64,000 nucleotides of DNA from assembly GCF_001579845.1 (NCBI RefSeq), contig NZ_CP007440.1:5044029-5108028 (forward strand), written 5' to 3'. Both the position numbers and the translations under genes were made by a program. This document shows positions 1 to 9,016 of the stretch, piece after piece. The notes under the pieces are model-generated. The model did no database searches and was not told the DNA's origin. It saw only the letters and a program-made list of their open reading frames with translations. The DNA comes from Rhodoplanes sp. Z2-YC6860. GTDB lineage: Bacteria > Pseudomonadota > Alphaproteobacteria > Rhizobiales > Xanthobacteraceae. How positions within the stretch are numbered: the stretch's first letter is position 1; the number at the start of each line of letters is the position of its first letter.

Positions 1-309
1 CACGCGCGGCTGTTCGATCTCGATATCCTTCTTGAAATGCAGCAGCGTGCCGAACGGCGTGACGTGCGCCGCTTCTTCCCGCACCTCGACGTCACGATTG
101 CCGACCGTGACCTGATTGATGCCGAACGGCGGACGGCTGTGACTGAGCCCCGCCCGCGCGATGATCTCATAGGCCGCCGTGAGATTTCGGACCACGCCAT
201 GGCCCGGCAAGCCGATCCCGAAATTGCCGATCGAACGGGCCGCGATGCCCGCCAATGCCCGGACCGGGCCCATGACGTCAGAATGGGCCTGATAGGCCGC
301 GTACAGCAT
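1..309 (-). CDS. phaZ: Intracellular polyhydroxyalkanoate depolymerase, N-terminal part
   Basis: The gene runs off the left edge; only its first 103 codons are here, from an ATG at 309. The product begins MLYAAYQAHSDVMGPVRALA and contains a VGNRDVEVREE stretch followed by a TPFGTLLHF segment. This is the layout of the N-terminal region of intracellular PHB depolymerases, which mobilise stored polyhydroxybutyrate in the cytoplasm. The catalytic serine and histidine lie in the missing part, so activity cannot be judged. Identification rests on recalled family similarity of the N-terminus. It is transcribed away from the GST gene at 450, so the 140 bp between them must carry both promoters. Confidence 0.75.
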   Translation of the reverse strand, partial: MLYAAYQAHSDVMGPVRALAGIAARSIGNFGIGLPGHGVVRNLTAAYEIIARAGLSHSRPPFGINQVTVGNRDVEVREEAAHVTPFGTLLHFKKDIEIEQPRV

Positions 310-449
310 TCAACAACCCCTGCGGTGTCGCAGCCGCCCGGCTCGGCGGACCCGCTCCCTCGCAGTGCAAAAAAGACTAGTGCATTTTCTTTTGCGCTGC
401 GAGATAATTTCTTGGGGCACGAGCCGGTCGAAGCCCTCAGGGGGATTGA

Positions 450-1106
450 ATGGCGAAAGCCACGCTGGCGATTGCCAGCAAGAACTATGGCTCGTGGTCG
501 TTGCGCGGCTGGCTGCTGTGCAAGATGGCCGGCATCGAATTCGACGAGGTTCCGGTCTCGAGCGACGACCCCTCGACCCGGGCCGAACTGCTGCTGCTGT
601 CGCCGTCCTTCCTGGTACCGTGCCTCACCCATGACGGCGTCAAGATCTGGGACACGCTGGCGATCGCCGAGTATCTCAACGATCTCAATCCCGGCGCAGG
701 CCTCTTGCCGACCGACCGCGCCGCGCGGGCGCGCTGCCGCTCGGTATCGGGCGAGATGCATTCCGGCTTCAGCAATCTGCGCTCGGCGCTGCCGATGAAC
801 CTGAAAGTGCACTACAACGGCTACAAGATTTTCGCCGGCGCCCGGCCGGACATCGAGCGCATCACCGCGATCTGGCGCGAGTGCCTGAGCGAGTCCGGTG
901 GCCCGTTCCTGTTCGGCCAGAAGCCTTGCATGGCGGATGCGATGTTCGCGCCGGTCTGCACGCGCTTTGCGACATACGACGTCAAACTCGACAATGTCAG
1001 CGCGGCCTACAACAAGACCGTGCTGGCGATGCCGCTCATGCAGGAATGGATCGACGCCGCCCGCGCCGAACCGGAGGAATTGGAAGAGCTCGACGTCGAG
1101 TTCTAG
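450..1106 (+). CDS. Glutathione S-transferase family protein
   Basis: A 218-residue cytosolic GST. The N-terminal thioredoxin-fold half carries a YGSWSLR segment (residues 13-19), where the catalytic Ser/Tyr normally sits, and a VPCL segment (the cis-proline position), followed by DTLAIAEYL in place of the usual glutathione-contacting ES.AI motif. The C-terminal half is the helical GST_C domain, with an ADAMFAPV segment like the conserved ADxxxAP motif. The start is the ATG at 450, behind a strong AGGGGGA ribosome site. The natural substrate is not evident. It stands alone between the PHB depolymerase and a convergent LysR gene. Confidence 0.88.
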   Translation: MAKATLAIASKNYGSWSLRGWLLCKMAGIEFDEVPVSSDDPSTRAELLLLSPSFLVPCLTHDGVKIWDTLAIAEYLNDLNPGAGLLPTDRAARARCRSVSGEMHSGFSNLRSALPMNLKVHYNGYKIFAGARPDIERITAIWRECLSESGGPFLFGQKPCMADAMFAPVCTRFATYDVKLDNVSAAYNKTVLAMPLMQEWIDAARAEPEELEELDVEF

Positions 1107-1209
1107 GCCGTGTGCTCATAACTGGACACGTCCGCTTTACCCCCAATCGCGACCGAACAGCGGGCGTCGCCACTCGCCCGCTTAGCGCCACAAGCCGACT
1201 CGGCGTTCT

Positions 1210-2151
1210 TCATTTTCGCATTTCCGAAATCTTCGCGACTTCGCGCGCGCAGTCGATGAAAAGCTGCACGACAGGGCTGGGTCTGCGGCTCTTCAAGGTC
1301 ACGACTCCGTTTGGCACGCCGGCCATTGGCAGGCGAACGGGTAAGACCTTGATCTCCGGGCGCAAGGCGGGAAATTTCAATGCGGAAGCCGGGAGAACCG
1401 TGACAAAGCGGCCGCTCGCCAGCAGACTCATCCGCGCATGAGGAGAATCGGTGACCACAGTCATGCGAGGATAATCGACGCCGTTGGCGCGAAAGGCTTC
1501 CGCTGCGATCGACGCAATCTCGCTTCCGGGCGGCGGCAGGACCCATGATTCTTTCAACAGTTCGGCAAACTCGATCCTGCGCCGCCGAACCCATGGACTT
1601 TGCGCACCCGCCGCGACGACAGACGAGTCATTGAAGAGAAATTCGAAGCCCAGTCGCTCTTCAGCGATGGGGCCAAATCTCCGGGCAATCAAAAGATCGA
1701 CGTTACGCCCGATCAGTTCGCGGTGCAGCGCCTCCACATATCCGGTCACGAGATGAAAGACCATGCGCGGATAGCGCCGGGAGAGCCGATCGATAACAGC
1801 CGAAACAAAACTCGCGGCCAGCAAGGGGGTGCATCCGATCCGCACTTCTCCAGCCGCGGGGTCGGCGAGAAACTCGATAGTCTTGACTGCTTGGCGCAGG
1901 TCATCGAACACGGCTGCTCCACCATCAAGCAAGGCGCGACCGTACTTGGTCGGCTCGACCCCACGGGGGTTGCGATCGACCAGACGCACCCCGACGGTGT
2001 GTTCCAATTCCGCGATTGATCTGGAGATGGCGGACTGCCCGGTGTTCAAGAGCGCCGCCGCCTTGTTCATGCTGCCAGCCTGCACGACAGCCATCAGGAC
2101 GTGAAGGTCGTGCAGCTTCATCCGGCGTCCAATACGATCGCTCAGTTGCAT
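1210..2151 (-). CDS. LysR-family transcriptional regulator
   Basis: A LysR-type DNA-binding regulator of about 313 residues. The winged HTH is clear: LHVLMAVVQAGSMNKAAALL then QSAISRSIAELE, followed by the G-RL--R segment. The C-terminal two-lobed effector domain starts near EVRIGCTPLL. The ATG at 2151 is preferred because GGGGGG lies just upstream; ATG 2163 and an internal ATG at 2121 are alternatives. It is divergent from the Bug receptor at 2300 and the two share a 148-bp AT-rich gap. By family habit it probably controls that gene in response to a carboxylate ligand; this is inferred from position only. Confidence 0.9.
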   Translation of the reverse strand: MQLSDRIGRRMKLHDLHVLMAVVQAGSMNKAAALLNTGQSAISRSIAELEHTVGVRLVDRNPRGVEPTKYGRALLDGGAAVFDDLRQAVKTIEFLADPAAGEVRIGCTPLLAASFVSAVIDRLSRRYPRMVFHLVTGYVEALHRELIGRNVDLLIARRFGPIAEERLGFEFLFNDSSVVAAGAQSPWVRRRRIEFAELLKESWVLPPPGSEIASIAAEAFRANGVDYPRMTVVTDSPHARMSLLASGRFVTVLPASALKFPALRPEIKVLPVRLPMAGVPNGVVTLKSRRPSPVVQLFIDCAREVAKISEMRK

Positions 2152-2174
2152 CGCGCCCCCCATCACTAGACGGT

Positions 2175-2186
2175 GATATCTATATC
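2175..2186. promoter_or_regulatory. Candidate LysR operator between the divergent LysR and Bug genes
   Basis: The inverted repeat GATAT-CT-ATATC sits in the most AT-rich part of the 148-bp gap between the LysR gene and the Bug receptor gene, followed by AAAATATGG. LysR proteins bind interrupted palindromes in such divergent promoters. The sequence is seen; the function is inferred from placement. Confidence 0.35.
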
Positions 2187-2299
2187 AAAATATGGCGCTA
2201 TCCGCGCATATCCACATTCACTAAGTTCGTAATGACGTGCGTAAAAATGTCGGATGCTAGGACACAGCACCTCGCAGACCTGAACCAGATCAGGACGCC

Positions 2300-3277
2300 A
2301 TGACGATTCAGCGCCGCCAATTTCTGCATCTGGCAGCGGGTGCTGTTGCTGTCCCCGCCATGTCGAACTGCGCCTGGGGGCAAGCCTATCCGTCGCGGCC
2401 GGTGCACTGGATCGTGCCGTTTCCACCAGGCGGTGGGACCGACATTCTCTCACGCCTGATCGGCCAATGGCTGTCGGAGCGACTCGGCCAGCAATTCGTC
2501 ATCGACAACCGGCCGGGCGCCGGGAGCAACATCGGCACGGAGGCGGCCGTGCACGCGTCGCCGGACGGCTATACGCTCCTCCTGGCCGCTTCGGTGCACA
2601 CCATCAACCCGTCGCTCTATGACAAGCTCGGGTTCAATTTCATCCGGGACATCGCGCCGGTCGTGGGCCTCATGCGCGTGCCGAACGTGATGGTCTTGCA
2701 CCCTTCGATTCCGGCCAGGTCCGTTCCCGAGTTCATCGCTTATGCCAGGGCCAATCCGGGCAAGATCAACGTGGCGTCGGCCGGAATCGGGACTGCACAA
2801 CACCTTGCTGCCGAGTTGTTCAAGCTCATGGCCGGTGTCGATATGGTCCATGTGCCTTATCGAGGTACAGCACCTGCTCTCACCGACCTGCTCGGCGGGC
2901 AGGTCCAGCTCCTGTTCATGAGCCCGGCCTCATCGCTTCAATACATCAGAGCCGGCACGCTGCGCGGGTTGGCTGTGACGTCAGCGGTGCGTTCGCAGGC
3001 GCTGCCAGATCTGCCGCCGGTGGGCGATTTTCTGCCGGGCTTCGAGGCGAGCCTGATGTACGGACTCGGCGTACCCAGGAACACACCACCCGAGATCGTC
3101 GACCGGCTCAACAAGGAGGTCAATGCCGGCCTCGCCGATTCCGGCATCAAGGCGCGGCTTGCCGATCTGGACGGCACGGTGCTTGGCGGCTCCCCTGCCG
3201 ACTTCGGCAAGCTGATCGCGGAGGAAACCGAGAAATGGCGCAAAGTCATCCGGCTCGCCAATATCAAGCCGGAATGA
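2300..3277 (+). CDS. Tripartite tricarboxylate transporter substrate-binding protein (Bug/TctC family)
   Basis: A 325-residue periplasmic binding protein. An N-terminal QRRQFLHLAAG stretch resembles a twin-arginine signal and the mature part starts after a WGQAYPSRP segment. Family hallmarks are IVPFPPGGGTDILSR near the start, a conserved DGYTLLL, and a VPYRGTAPALTDLLGG stretch in the second half. Bug proteins bind small carboxylates or amino-acid-like ligands. No TctA or TctB membrane subunit lies nearby, so it is an orphan receptor. It is divergent from a LysR gene and convergent with the Bug gene at 3327. Confidence 0.92.
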   Translation: MTIQRRQFLHLAAGAVAVPAMSNCAWGQAYPSRPVHWIVPFPPGGGTDILSRLIGQWLSERLGQQFVIDNRPGAGSNIGTEAAVHASPDGYTLLLAASVHTINPSLYDKLGFNFIRDIAPVVGLMRVPNVMVLHPSIPARSVPEFIAYARANPGKINVASAGIGTAQHLAAELFKLMAGVDMVHVPYRGTAPALTDLLGGQVQLLFMSPASSLQYIRAGTLRGLAVTSAVRSQALPDLPPVGDFLPGFEASLMYGLGVPRNTPPEIVDRLNKEVNAGLADSGIKARLADLDGTVLGGSPADFGKLIAEETEKWRKVIRLANIKPE

Positions 3278-3290
3278 TGTGACCACGCCC

Positions 3291-3338
3291 AAGTCTAGTC
3301 GAGCCCAAGTCTAATCGAGCTTGAGTCTAATCGAGCTT
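3291..3338. repeat. Three tandem 16-bp repeats across the end of a Bug gene
   Basis: Three adjacent 16-bp units read AAGTCTAGTCGAGCCC, AAGTCTAATCGAGCTT and GAGTCTAATCGAGCTT. The last one encodes the final Lys-Leu-Asp codons and the TAG stop of the minus-strand Bug gene ending at 3327. The two others lie beyond the stop, in the short gap between two convergent genes. This looks like a local tandem duplication of the gene end. Confidence 0.8.
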
Positions 3339-4304
3339 GGCGCCCGAGCGCTCCACCACGTCCTTCCACTTGGCGAGATCGAGCTTGATCGTCCGGGCAA
3401 AATCCTCGGGCGTGCCGCCGCCCGGTTCGTCGCCGATCGAGCTGAAGCGCTCCTTGAACGCATCGGTCCGGATCGCACGGTTGGCCGCGGCATTGAGCTT
3501 GTCGAGGATCGGCCGCGGCAGGTTGGCCGGGCCGATCAGCCCCGACCAGGTCGGCGCCGCATAGCCCGGCACGGTCTCGCCGACGGTCGGCAGGTCGGGG
3601 AATGCAACCGAGCGGCGTTCGCCGCTCACCGCCAGCGCCCGAACCGCGCCGGACTTCGCGTGCGGCGAGATCGAGTTCAGGCTTTCGAACATGAAGGTGA
3701 CGCGGCCCGCGATCAGGTCGGTCGTCGCCGCCGCGCCGCCGCGATACGGCACATGGACGGCGTCGATGCCTGCCATGTACTTGAACAGCTCGGCGCCGAC
3801 ATGCCCCGGCGAACCGCTCGCCGAGGATGCATTCGTCAGCTTGCCGGGGTTCTTCTTGGCGCCGTCGATCAGGTCCTTCACGGACTTGTATTCGGAGGTC
3901 GGCGCGACCGCGAGCAACAGATGCCCGCGCGCGATCAGCGCGATCGGCTGGAAGTCGCGTTCGACATTGTAGGGCATCTTCGCCAGCATGTTGGGGCTGA
4001 TGGACAGCGCACCGATGGGACCCACACCCAGCGTGTAGCCGTCAGGCGCAGCCTTCGCGACGATGTCGAGGCCGATGGTGAAAGCCGCGCCGGGCCGGTT
4101 CTCGACGATGATGGTCTGATTGTTGAGCTGCGGACCAAGCTCGGCGGCCAGAATGCGCGCCACCGTATCGGTGGCGCTGCCGGCCGCCTGCGGCACGATC
4201 AGGCGGATCGGCTTGTCGGGATATTCGGCGCGGGCCGCCGTCGGCGCCGCCGCGAATGTGCAAGCAGCCAACAACGCAACAAACGTTTCGCGAACAAACG
4301 GCAT
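3327..4304 (-). CDS. Tripartite tricarboxylate transporter substrate-binding protein (Bug/TctC family)
   Basis: A 325-residue exported solute receptor. The signal peptide is followed by ARAEYPDKPIRLIVPQAAGS, and the family segments DGYTLGVGP, VPYRGGAAATTDLIAG and FPDLPTVGE are present. The ATG at 4304 is preceded by GGGAGGG. The glycine-rich ligand loop reads AAGSATDTVAR rather than the usual PGG form, a common variation. No permease subunits are adjacent. Its neighbour downstream on the other strand is another Bug receptor, about as divergent as usual for this family, so the two are not a recent duplication. Confidence 0.92.
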   Translation of the reverse strand: MPFVRETFVALLAACTFAAAPTAARAEYPDKPIRLIVPQAAGSATDTVARILAAELGPQLNNQTIIVENRPGAAFTIGLDIVAKAAPDGYTLGVGPIGALSISPNMLAKMPYNVERDFQPIALIARGHLLLAVAPTSEYKSVKDLIDGAKKNPGKLTNASSASGSPGHVGAELFKYMAGIDAVHVPYRGGAAATTDLIAGRVTFMFESLNSISPHAKSGAVRALAVSGERRSVAFPDLPTVGETVPGYAAPTWSGLIGPANLPRPILDKLNAAANRAIRTDAFKERFSSIGDEPGGGTPEDFARTIKLDLAKWKDVVERSGAKLD

Positions 4305-4354
4305 GGCACGCCCTCCCGCACTTTTATCTTTGCGCAGAGCCTAACCGCCGTCTT

Positions 4355-5242
4355 TCATTTCGACAATCGTGCCGCTTCCTCGAGGACGGCACACTCGGCG
4401 ACGCGCTGTTGATCGGTGGGCCCAAATGCCGCAACCGTGATCGGTGGATTGGATTCGGGAAAGTGATAGGCCGCCGACACGCTGTCCGGCCCTTGCCCGG
4501 TATGACCGATAGAGAGCCCAAGCGGCGGTGCTGTGTTGATCATCAGCCCCAGTCCGTAGCCTGCGGTCTGCCACGGCCGGCCAGCTGGCACTGGCTCGAT
4601 CACGCGACGCTCGCGCATCGCGGTACGCAGCGGCGGCGGCAGCAATGAACCGGTCAGCAGGCGGTGCATGAACAGCGCGACCTCGGACGGCGGCCCCATC
4701 AGCAGGCCATGCGCCACCCATCCCGGATGAAAGTCGTCTTCATCGCCAAAGACGCTCAGCGCCAGATCGGCGCGCGTGCGCGCGATGAAGCTCCGCTCGA
4801 TGCCAAGCGGACCGAGCACCAGCGCCTTCAGCGCCCGCTCGATGTCCATGCCGGTGGTCTGTTCGATCATCCGGCGGATCAGGAAATAGCCGAAGTTCGA
4901 ATAGCCCCAGCCCTGCCCCGGCTCGTATAACGGCGTCTGCGTCTCGAACTGCCGGATGAGTTCGTCGTCGCTCCAGGCGTCGGCATGGTGTTCGACCGCA
5001 GCTTCGTAGGCGTCCATCTCGGTGTAGCAGTCGAGCCCGCTGGTGTGCTGCAGGAGCTGTCGCAGCGTGAAACGATGACCGGCGAGCGGCCGATCAAGCT
5101 CCAAGCGCCCTCCCGCCACCAGCACCAGCGTGCAAGCCGCGAGGCAGGTCTTGGTGATGCTCCACCACGGCACGATCGCCGTGTCGTGCTCAGACACCAG
5201 CCGATCCCCGACGCCAACCGCGATCAACTGTGGGCGCGCCAT
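4355..5242 (-). CDS. Serine hydrolase of the beta-lactamase / D-aminopeptidase fold
   Basis: A 295-residue protein with the three active-site elements of the penicillin-binding fold: S28-I-T-K31 (nucleophile and general base), Y114-S-N116, and an HTG triad near residue 255. A QLLQHTSGL segment, typical of class C-like esterases and D-peptidases, lies at 62-70. There is no obvious signal peptide, so it may be cytosolic. The ATG at 5242 lies 1 bp after the aminotransferase stop, implying co-transcription; a longer upstream frame overlaps the aminotransferase and was rejected. The substrate is unknown (peptide, ester or amide). A true beta-lactamase role is unlikely without an export signal. Confidence 0.85.
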   Translation of the reverse strand: MARPQLIAVGVGDRLVSEHDTAIVPWWSITKTCLAACTLVLVAGGRLELDRPLAGHRFTLRQLLQHTSGLDCYTEMDAYEAAVEHHADAWSDDELIRQFETQTPLYEPGQGWGYSNFGYFLIRRMIEQTTGMDIERALKALVLGPLGIERSFIARTRADLALSVFGDEDDFHPGWVAHGLLMGPPSEVALFMHRLLTGSLLPPPLRTAMRERRVIEPVPAGRPWQTAGYGLGLMINTAPPLGLSIGHTGQGPDSVSAAYHFPESNPPITVAAFGPTDQQRVAECAVLEEAARLSK

Positions 5243-5243
5243 C

Positions 5244-6425
5244 TTATCGCCGGTTGAGCCAGGCGCCGATCCGCTCCACCGCCTCACGCATGTCGGCAGC
5301 CGAGCCGGCGTAGCAGAACCGCACGAAGCGCTTGCCGTTGGTCGGATCGAAATCGACGCCCGGCGTCGCCGCCACATGCGCCTGTTCCAGAAGCTGCTTG
5401 GCGAAGGCGAAGCTGTCGTCGGAGAATCTCGAGATGTCGGCGTAGAGATAGAATGCGCCATCGACCGGCAGGAACTTGTCCAGGCCCGCTTTCGGCAATC
5501 CCTCGATCAGGATTTTGCGGTTGTCCTCATAGCCATGCTTGATCGCTTCGAGTTCGTCGCGGCTGTCGAAGGCGGCCTCAGCCGCGATCTGCGACAAGGT
5601 CGGCACCGAGATCGCGAGATTGCCGTGCAGCCGGTCGACCGCGCGAACAAGCGTCGGCGGCACCACCATCCAGCCGATCCGCCAACCCGTCATGCAGAAG
5701 TATTTCGAGAACGAATTGATCACCACCACATTGTCCGACAGCCGCACCGCCGTCTCGGCGCGCATCGCATAGTCGAGGCCGTGATAGATCTCGTCGGAGA
5801 TGAAGCGGATGCCCTCCTCGTCGGCAACGCGAATGAGCTCGGCAAGCGCTTGCGGCGTCATCATCGTGCCGGTCGGATTCGCCGGGCTCGCCACCAGCAC
5901 GCCCGCAAGCTTTTGCCGGCGGTGCGCGGCGCGCAGCGCCTCGCCCGTCAACGCGTAACGCGTGGCCTCGCTGGTCTCGATCAGCACCGGCTCGCAGCCA
6001 AGCGCGGTCAGGATATGCCGGTACGGCGGATAACCCGGGTTGGCGATCGCCACGCGGTCGCCCGGCTCGAACATCGACAGAAACGCCAGGATGAAGGCCG
6101 CCGATGAGCCGGTGGTCACCACCACGCGGTCGGCGCCGATCGACAGCCCGTAGGTGTCCTCATAGTGCCTGGCAATCCGTGCGCGTAGCGACGGAATGCC
6201 GAGCGACTCGGTGTAGCCCAGCGGCCCGGATCCCAGCGCCGCGCGGACCGCGTTGATCGCTGCACCCGGCGCGCCCACGGCCGGCTGGCCGACCTCCATA
6301 TGGATGACCCGGCCGCCGCCGGCCTCGATGCGGGCCGCGGCCGCCATCACGTCCATCACCATGAAGGCCGGCACGTCGCTGCGTGCCGACGGCGTCATCA
6401 GGCGGCGGGCGGAATCGAGCATCAT
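5244..6425 (-). CDS. Pyridoxal-phosphate-dependent class I/II aminotransferase
   Basis: A 393-residue fold-type I aminotransferase. Visible landmarks are GYTESLGIPSLR (substrate gate), the NPTGT segment near 183-187, the SDEIYHGL motif near 210-217, and the PLP-binding lysine K241 in NSFSKYFCMTGWRIGW. A terminal RFCYAGS segment supplies the arginine that binds the substrate carboxylate. It probably moves amino groups between an amino acid and a 2-oxo acid in the cytoplasm; the exact substrate cannot be read. It heads a two-gene operon with the downstream serine hydrolase. Confidence 0.93.
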   Translation of the reverse strand: MMLDSARRLMTPSARSDVPAFMVMDVMAAAARIEAGGGRVIHMEVGQPAVGAPGAAINAVRAALGSGPLGYTESLGIPSLRARIARHYEDTYGLSIGADRVVVTTGSSAAFILAFLSMFEPGDRVAIANPGYPPYRHILTALGCEPVLIETSEATRYALTGEALRAAHRRQKLAGVLVASPANPTGTMMTPQALAELIRVADEEGIRFISDEIYHGLDYAMRAETAVRLSDNVVVINSFSKYFCMTGWRIGWMVVPPTLVRAVDRLHGNLAISVPTLSQIAAEAAFDSRDELEAIKHGYEDNRKILIEGLPKAGLDKFLPVDGAFYLYADISRFSDDSFAFAKQLLEQAHVAATPGVDFDPTNGKRFVRFCYAGSAADMREAVERIGAWLNRR

Positions 6426-6607
6426 TGATGGTCTTCCATGGGGATTCGATCGCGCATTAACTCTTTGCCGCCAAGCTGCCGCATTCCGCCGGTGCTTACG
6501 TCCAAATTGCCAAGTAAATGCGCAAGCAGACGTGATCGCCGTCGCGTTGACCCTGCCGGGGGGCGCAACTAGTTTGGCCGAACATTAGGGCTGAGTTCCG
6601 AGCCGAC

Positions 6608-8023
6608 ATGACCGTTGAGGCAAGACCTATCAGGGCGCGCCGGTGGGCGCCAGCAGCCCATGCGGTTGCTGTGCTGGCGGCTGTGGCGGTCGCGGTGGCG
6701 CCGCTTCCAGTCCCGAGGCCCGCCTACGCCCAGAGCATTCCGCGCGGCATTCCGCTCATTCGCGACGCCGAGATCGAGCAGCTGTTGCGCGACTACACCA
6801 TACCGATCCTGCGTGTTGCGGGGCTCGCGCAACAGAACGTGCAGGTCGTCATCATCCAGGACCGCTCGTTCAACGCCTTCGTCATGGACGGCCGCCATAT
6901 CTTCGTCAACGCGGGCGCGCTGATGGATGCGCGGACGCCGAACGAGATCATCGGTGTGCTCGCGCACGAGACCGGCCATATGGCCGGCGGTCATCTTTCC
7001 AAGCTGCGTCAGCAACTGGCGACAGCGCAGACCCAATCCATCATCGCCATGATCCTCGGCATCGGCGCCGCGGTCGCGGCGCGCAACGCCGGCAATCCGG
7101 CCGCGGCCGTGCTCGGCCCGCAGGAAACCATCCGCCGCTCGCTGCTCTCCTATCAGCGTCAGCAGGAGGAGCAGGCCGACCTCGCGGGCGTGAAGTTCCT
7201 CAATGCCTCCGGCCAATCGCCCAAGGGCATGTACGACACCTTCAAGCGGATGTCGGATGAGGTGCTGTTCGCGGCGCGCAACGCCGATCCGTATCTGCAG
7301 TCGCATCCGCTGCCGGCCGAACGCGTGCAGGCGCTCGCCGGAGCCGCCCGCGGCAGTCCGTACTGGGACAAGAAGGACCCGCCGGAGCTGCAACTGCGTC
7401 ACGATCTGATGCGCGCCAAGCTCTACGGTTTCCTCGATCGCGGCGACGCGGTGGCGCGGCGATATCCGATGACCGACCAGAGTCTCGCGGCCAAATATGC
7501 CCGAGCGATCTCGACCTATCGTCATTCCGATCTGCGCAATGCCATCGCCCAGATCGATGCGCTGATCGCCGCCCAGCCGAACAATCCCTATTTCCACGAA
7601 CTCAAGGGCCAGGCGCTGCTCGAAGGCGGCAAGGCCGACGAGGCGATCGGTCCGCTGCGCCGCGCGATCCAGCTCGCGCCAAAGCCGGCGCTGATCCAGG
7701 TGCTGCTGGCGCAGGCGCTCAACGCCCAGACCAGTTCGAAGTCGTCCGATGAGGCGGTGAACCTGTTGCGCACGGCGCTGGCCCAGGAGCCGGAATCGGC
7801 CGACGGCTTCGCCCAGCTCGCCGTGGCCTATAGCCGCAAGGGCGATCTCGCCCAGGCCGATCTCGCCTCCGCGACATCGGCTTTCATGAAGGGTGACGCT
7901 GCGACGGCGCGTCAAATTGCGGCTCGCGCCAAGACCCGTTTTCCGATCGGCTCGCCCGGCTGGGTGAAAGCCGACGATATCGTCGCCACATCCAGACCCA
8001 ACCAGGGCGCCGGACGTCCCTGA
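6608..8023 (+). CDS. M48-family metalloprotease with C-terminal TPR region (BepA-like)
   Basis: A 471-residue periplasmic zinc protease. A hydrophobic export segment lies at about residues 15-42, the zinc motif HETGH at 120-124, and the third ligand in the EEQAD segment near 187-191. The second half contains helical repeats typical of TPRs (for example NPYFHELKGQALLEGGKADEAIGPLRRAI). The family includes BepA, which degrades misassembled outer-membrane proteins. It lies 20 bp upstream of a DsbA-like gene, and pairing of the two fits envelope protein quality control. The ATG at 6608 has no strong ribosome site. Confidence 0.9.
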   Translation: MTVEARPIRARRWAPAAHAVAVLAAVAVAVAPLPVPRPAYAQSIPRGIPLIRDAEIEQLLRDYTIPILRVAGLAQQNVQVVIIQDRSFNAFVMDGRHIFVNAGALMDARTPNEIIGVLAHETGHMAGGHLSKLRQQLATAQTQSIIAMILGIGAAVAARNAGNPAAAVLGPQETIRRSLLSYQRQQEEQADLAGVKFLNASGQSPKGMYDTFKRMSDEVLFAARNADPYLQSHPLPAERVQALAGAARGSPYWDKKDPPELQLRHDLMRAKLYGFLDRGDAVARRYPMTDQSLAAKYARAISTYRHSDLRNAIAQIDALIAAQPNNPYFHELKGQALLEGGKADEAIGPLRRAIQLAPKPALIQVLLAQALNAQTSSKSSDEAVNLLRTALAQEPESADGFAQLAVAYSRKGDLAQADLASATSAFMKGDAATARQIAARAKTRFPIGSPGWVKADDIVATSRPNQGAGRP

Positions 8024-8043
8024 TCTTGAAAGGACCGTTTCCC

Positions 8044-8808
8044 ATGATCGCCGCATTCCGTGTCGCCTTGGCCGCCGCCGTGATGGTCTTTACCGGCGTC
8101 GTCGCCGGCCACGCGCAGAGCTTCTCCAGTCCGCAGCGCAGCGAGATCGAGAAGATCGTCCGCGACTATCTCGTCGCTCATCCCGAAGTGCTGCAGGAGG
8201 CGATTGCGGCGCTTGAGAAGAAACAGGCCGCCGATGAGGCCGAGAAGCACGAGGCCGCCGTCAAGGACAACGCCAAGGAGATATTCGACTCGCCGCGGCA
8301 GGTCACGGTCGGCAATCCGCAGGGCGACGTCACCTTCGTCGAATTCTTCGATTACAATTGCGGCTACTGCAAGCGCGCGATGTCCGACATGTTCGACCTC
8401 ATCAAGAGCGATCCCAAGCTCAAGGTCGTGCTGAAGGAATTCCCGGTGCTCGGCCCGGGTTCGGTCGAGGCCGCGCGCGTCGCGGTCGCGGTGCGCATGC
8501 AGGACAAGACCGGCAAGAAGTATCTCGACTTCCATCAGAAGCTCCTGGGCGGACGCGGTCAGGCCGACAAGGCCCGCGCGCTCGCCGCCGCCAAGGAGGC
8601 CGGCTTCGACATGGCCAAGATCGAGAAAGACATGGCCAGCGACGAGGTCCGGGCCAGCCTCGAAGAGAGCCTCAAGCTTGCCGAGAAGCTCGGGCTGAAC
8701 GGTACGCCGAGCTACGTGATCGGACAAAACGTCGTGGTCGGCGCCGTGGGCCTCGACGCGCTGAAGGAAAAGATCAACACCGCGCGCTGCGGTAAAGCGG
8801 CCTGCTGA
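8044..8808 (+). CDS. DsbA-family thiol:disulfide oxidoreductase
   Basis: A 254-residue exported thioredoxin-fold protein. A signal peptide ends near GHAQS (residue 26). A helical, charged region (about 30-85) precedes the thioredoxin domain with active-site C106-G-Y-C109 in FDYNCGYC, and the cis-proline loop reads NGTPSYVIG. The CGYC dipeptide and long N-terminal helix resemble the Com1/BdbD-like group that forms or isomerises disulfides in the periplasm. The start chosen is the ATG at 8044, nine bases after GAAAGGA; a TTG at 8026 would precede the ribosome site. It is followed by a strong hairpin terminator. Confidence 0.92.
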   Translation: MIAAFRVALAAAVMVFTGVVAGHAQSFSSPQRSEIEKIVRDYLVAHPEVLQEAIAALEKKQAADEAEKHEAAVKDNAKEIFDSPRQVTVGNPQGDVTFVEFFDYNCGYCKRAMSDMFDLIKSDPKLKVVLKEFPVLGPGSVEAARVAVAVRMQDKTGKKYLDFHQKLLGGRGQADKARALAAAKEAGFDMAKIEKDMASDEVRASLEESLKLAEKLGLNGTPSYVIGQNVVVGAVGLDALKEKINTARCGKAAC

Positions 8809-8824
8809 TCCAACTCTTGCTCTC

Positions 8825-8861
8825 GAACGCGCGTCCGGTTTGACCAACCGGGCGCGCGTTC
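8825..8861 (+). terminator. Hairpin terminator after the DsbA-like gene
   Basis: GAACGCGCG at 8825-8833 pairs with CGCGCGTTC at 8853-8861, and an inner CCGGTT/AACCGG pairs too; the hairpin is followed by TGCTTTA. The U-run is weak but the stem is very stable. Confidence 0.75.
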
Positions 8862-9016
8862 TGCTTTACAGGCAGGTTTCCTTTGCCGCCCCTCGGTCAC
8901 GACCGCCGCACCGCCGGGCTTCCCCTTTGCGGATTGGCTGCCTATAAACAGGCCCGATGCGGCGCCCGCGGCTCATTTCGCTTGCGCCATCAAGGACCTG
9001 ACCGGGCACTCTGACG

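Noticed and set aside
6569-8056. A 495-codon minus-strand frame
   Set aside because: Antisense to the M48 protease gene, which has an intact HExxH site and TPRs.
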